Shown piece after piece: positions 5,658-6,923 of a stretch of DNA of 6,923 nt. A program made the position numbers and the translations under genes. This DNA is from Flavobacteriaceae bacterium. GTDB lineage: Bacteria > Bacteroidota > Bacteroidia > Flavobacteriales > Flavobacteriaceae. How positions within the stretch are numbered: position 1 is the stretch's first letter; each line of letters opens with the position of its first letter. The notes below the pieces were generated by a model. It saw nothing but the letters and a program-made list of their open reading frames with translations, was not told the origin of the DNA and did not search any database. The DNA is taken from contig JAAZXZ010000008.1 in assembly GCA_014239895.1 (NCBI GenBank), positions 1 to 6,923 on the forward strand, read 5' to 3'.

Positions 5658-6923
5658 ATGAAAATAAGGTTTTCAGGGCTGTTTTTATTGTCTATTTTTT
5701 ATACTAGTTTTTTGATTGCTCAAGAGGCGTCTTCTTCAACAATTCAGGACTCTATAGCTAATCAGGAAATTTCTTTTGGTGAAATCAACTTACCAACTCC
5801 AAGTAGTTATATTGAAAATTATCAATATGACCCAATTAGCGATATGTATTATTATAACTTGAGTGTTTCGGATTATAATATTAACTATCCAATTATTTTA
5901 AGTCCTGAAGAATATAAAAAATTAATTTTAGTTGAAGACTTAAAGGAATACTATAAATCAAAAATTGATGCTGCTGAAGGCAAGAAAGACGGTACAGATG
6001 AGATGCAAAAAAATCTTATTCCTGAGATATATGTCAACTCTAAAATTTTTGAAAACATATTTGGAGGCAATACAATTGAGGTTGTCCCACAAGGATCCAT
6101 AGAAGTTGATCTAGGAATGTTATTCACTAAACAAGATAATCCTTCTTTTTCTCCAAGAAATAGAAGTAATCTTACATTTGATTTTGATCAACGAATTGGA
6201 CTAAGCTTACTTGGAAAGGTAGGGACAAGAGTTCAAGTTAATGCAAATTTTGATACTCAATCTACATTTGATTTTCAAAATTTATTAAAATTAGAATATG
6301 AACCTACAGAGGATGATATAATACAAAAAATTGAGGTAGGTAATGTGAGTATGCCGCTTAATAGTTCATTGATATCTGGAGCACAGAGCTTATTTGGATT
6401 TAAAACTGAATTAAAATTTGGCAGAACAAGAGTTACAGCTGTTTTCTCAGAACAAAAATCTGAATCAAGATCAGTAGTTTCTCAGGGTGGCGGAACTATT
6501 CAGGAATTTGAATTTAGAGCTTTAGATTACGACGAGAATAGACATTTTTTCTTAAGCCACTATTTTAGAGATAAATATGATGAAGCATTATTAACCTATC
6601 CTTTCATAAACTCTAATGTCCAAATTACTAGAAGTGAAGTTTGGGTTACTAATAGAAATAATCAAATAAATGATGTAAGAAATATAGTTGCTTTTCAAGA
6701 TTTAGGGGAATCATCTTCTGTTTCTTCCGCTGTTAATGTTTACGTAGGCCCATCTGCATATCCTGACAATAGTAATAATGGTTTTGATCCAACATCTATA
6801 GGAAGTGTTTCATCTCAGCTAACTGATGCTATTAGAGATATATCAACATTGCAGACAGGAATTTTAGTGCCAAATGTAACAGAAGGATTTGGGTATGGTA
6901 AGTTAGAAAATGCAAGAAAACTA
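5658..6923 (+). CDS. sprA: Type 9 secretion system outer-membrane translocon SprA, N-terminal part (runs off the window)
   Basis: SprA is the very large outer-membrane beta-barrel that forms the protein-conducting pore of the type 9 secretion system (Sov in Porphyromonas). It is required for secretion of adhesins and enzymes and for gliding. The frame from ATG 5658 stays open for 422 codons to the last base; the full family protein is about 2,300-2,400 residues, so roughly a fifth is present. Residues 1-21 form a signal peptide with likely cleavage at IA/Q. I recognise family landmarks: INYPIILSPEEY in the N-terminal region, DAAEGKKDG (104-112), QDNPSFSPRNRS (159-170), FDFQN (204-208), PTEDDIIQKIEVGN (216-229), SMPLNSSLISGAQSLFG (231-247), SQGGGT (275-280) and RHFFLSHYFRD (295-305). 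No internal stop or frameshift is seen. It lies 30 bases after ruvA, so it may be co-transcribed; a weak one-mismatch -7 match (AAAGTTTG, 5629-5636) is the only promoter hint. Confidence 0.95.
   Translation, partial: MKIRFSGLFLLSIFYTSFLIAQEASSSTIQDSIANQEISFGEINLPTPSSYIENYQYDPISDMYYYNLSVSDYNINYPIILSPEEYKKLILVEDLKEYYKSKIDAAEGKKDGTDEMQKNLIPEIYVNSKIFENIFGGNTIEVVPQGSIEVDLGMLFTKQDNPSFSPRNRSNLTFDFDQRIGLSLLGKVGTRVQVNANFDTQSTFDFQNLLKLEYEPTEDDIIQKIEVGNVSMPLNSSLISGAQSLFGFKTELKFGRTRVTAVFSEQKSESRSVVSQGGGTIQEFEFRALDYDENRHFFLSHYFRDKYDEALLTYPFINSNVQITRSEVWVTNRNNQINDVRNIVAFQDLGESSSVSSAVNVYVGPSAYPDNSNNGFDPTSIGSVSSQLTDAIRDISTLQTGILVPNVTEGFGYGKLENARKL

Noticed and set aside
1..6923. A novel defence, mobile or RNA-based system
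   Set aside because: All seven coding regions, partial or complete, fit known conserved families. Spacers are short (10-67 bases), and no direct repeats, terminal inverted repeats, transposase, tRNA or structured RNA other than the one terminator was seen on either strand.

Overview
The window is a stretch of AT-rich, gene-dense chromosome from a member of the Bacteroidota, most probably a flavobacterium (class Flavobacteriia). This rests on three observations. SprA (type 9 secretion/gliding) is encoded here. The cytochrome oxidase subunits have the Bacteroidota-style sequence, with an extended CoxB and a CuA loop reading CNKICG. Shine-Dalgarno sequences are largely absent, while TAnnTTTG-type promoter elements are present. 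A marine or otherwise streamlined lineage is a guess from the low GC and short spacers only.

Layout: all genes are on the + strand. Bases 2-43 are the last codons of a gene that fits ActF, a subunit of alternative complex III. Then follow coxB (59-1144) and coxA (1155-2939), the CuA and heme-copper subunits of an aa3-type cytochrome c oxidase. A strong rho-independent terminator (2963-2990) closes this respiratory operon. Next come ruvB (3007-4029), queG (4052-4978, TTG start) and ruvA (5046-5627). The window ends inside sprA (5658 to beyond 6923). There is no gap longer than about 70 bases, and no RNA gene, mobile element, CRISPR array or long repeat was seen.

How the genes relate: the first block is the terminal part of the aerobic respiratory chain (quinol to ACIII to cytochrome c to oxygen). 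ruvB and ruvA encode the two halves of the Holliday-junction branch-migration motor and are separated by queG, which carries out the last, cobalamin-linked step of queuosine synthesis on tRNA. sprA encodes the outer-membrane translocon pore of the type 9 secretion system and is only a genomic neighbour of the ruv genes. This is an ordinary, conserved housekeeping neighbourhood. I see no evidence for an undescribed system. The points worth checking are residue substitutions around CuA and the Mg site of the oxidase, the very tight terminator-promoter-start arrangement before ruvB, the TTG start of queG, and the apparent absence of a malic enzyme gene between queG and ruvA.
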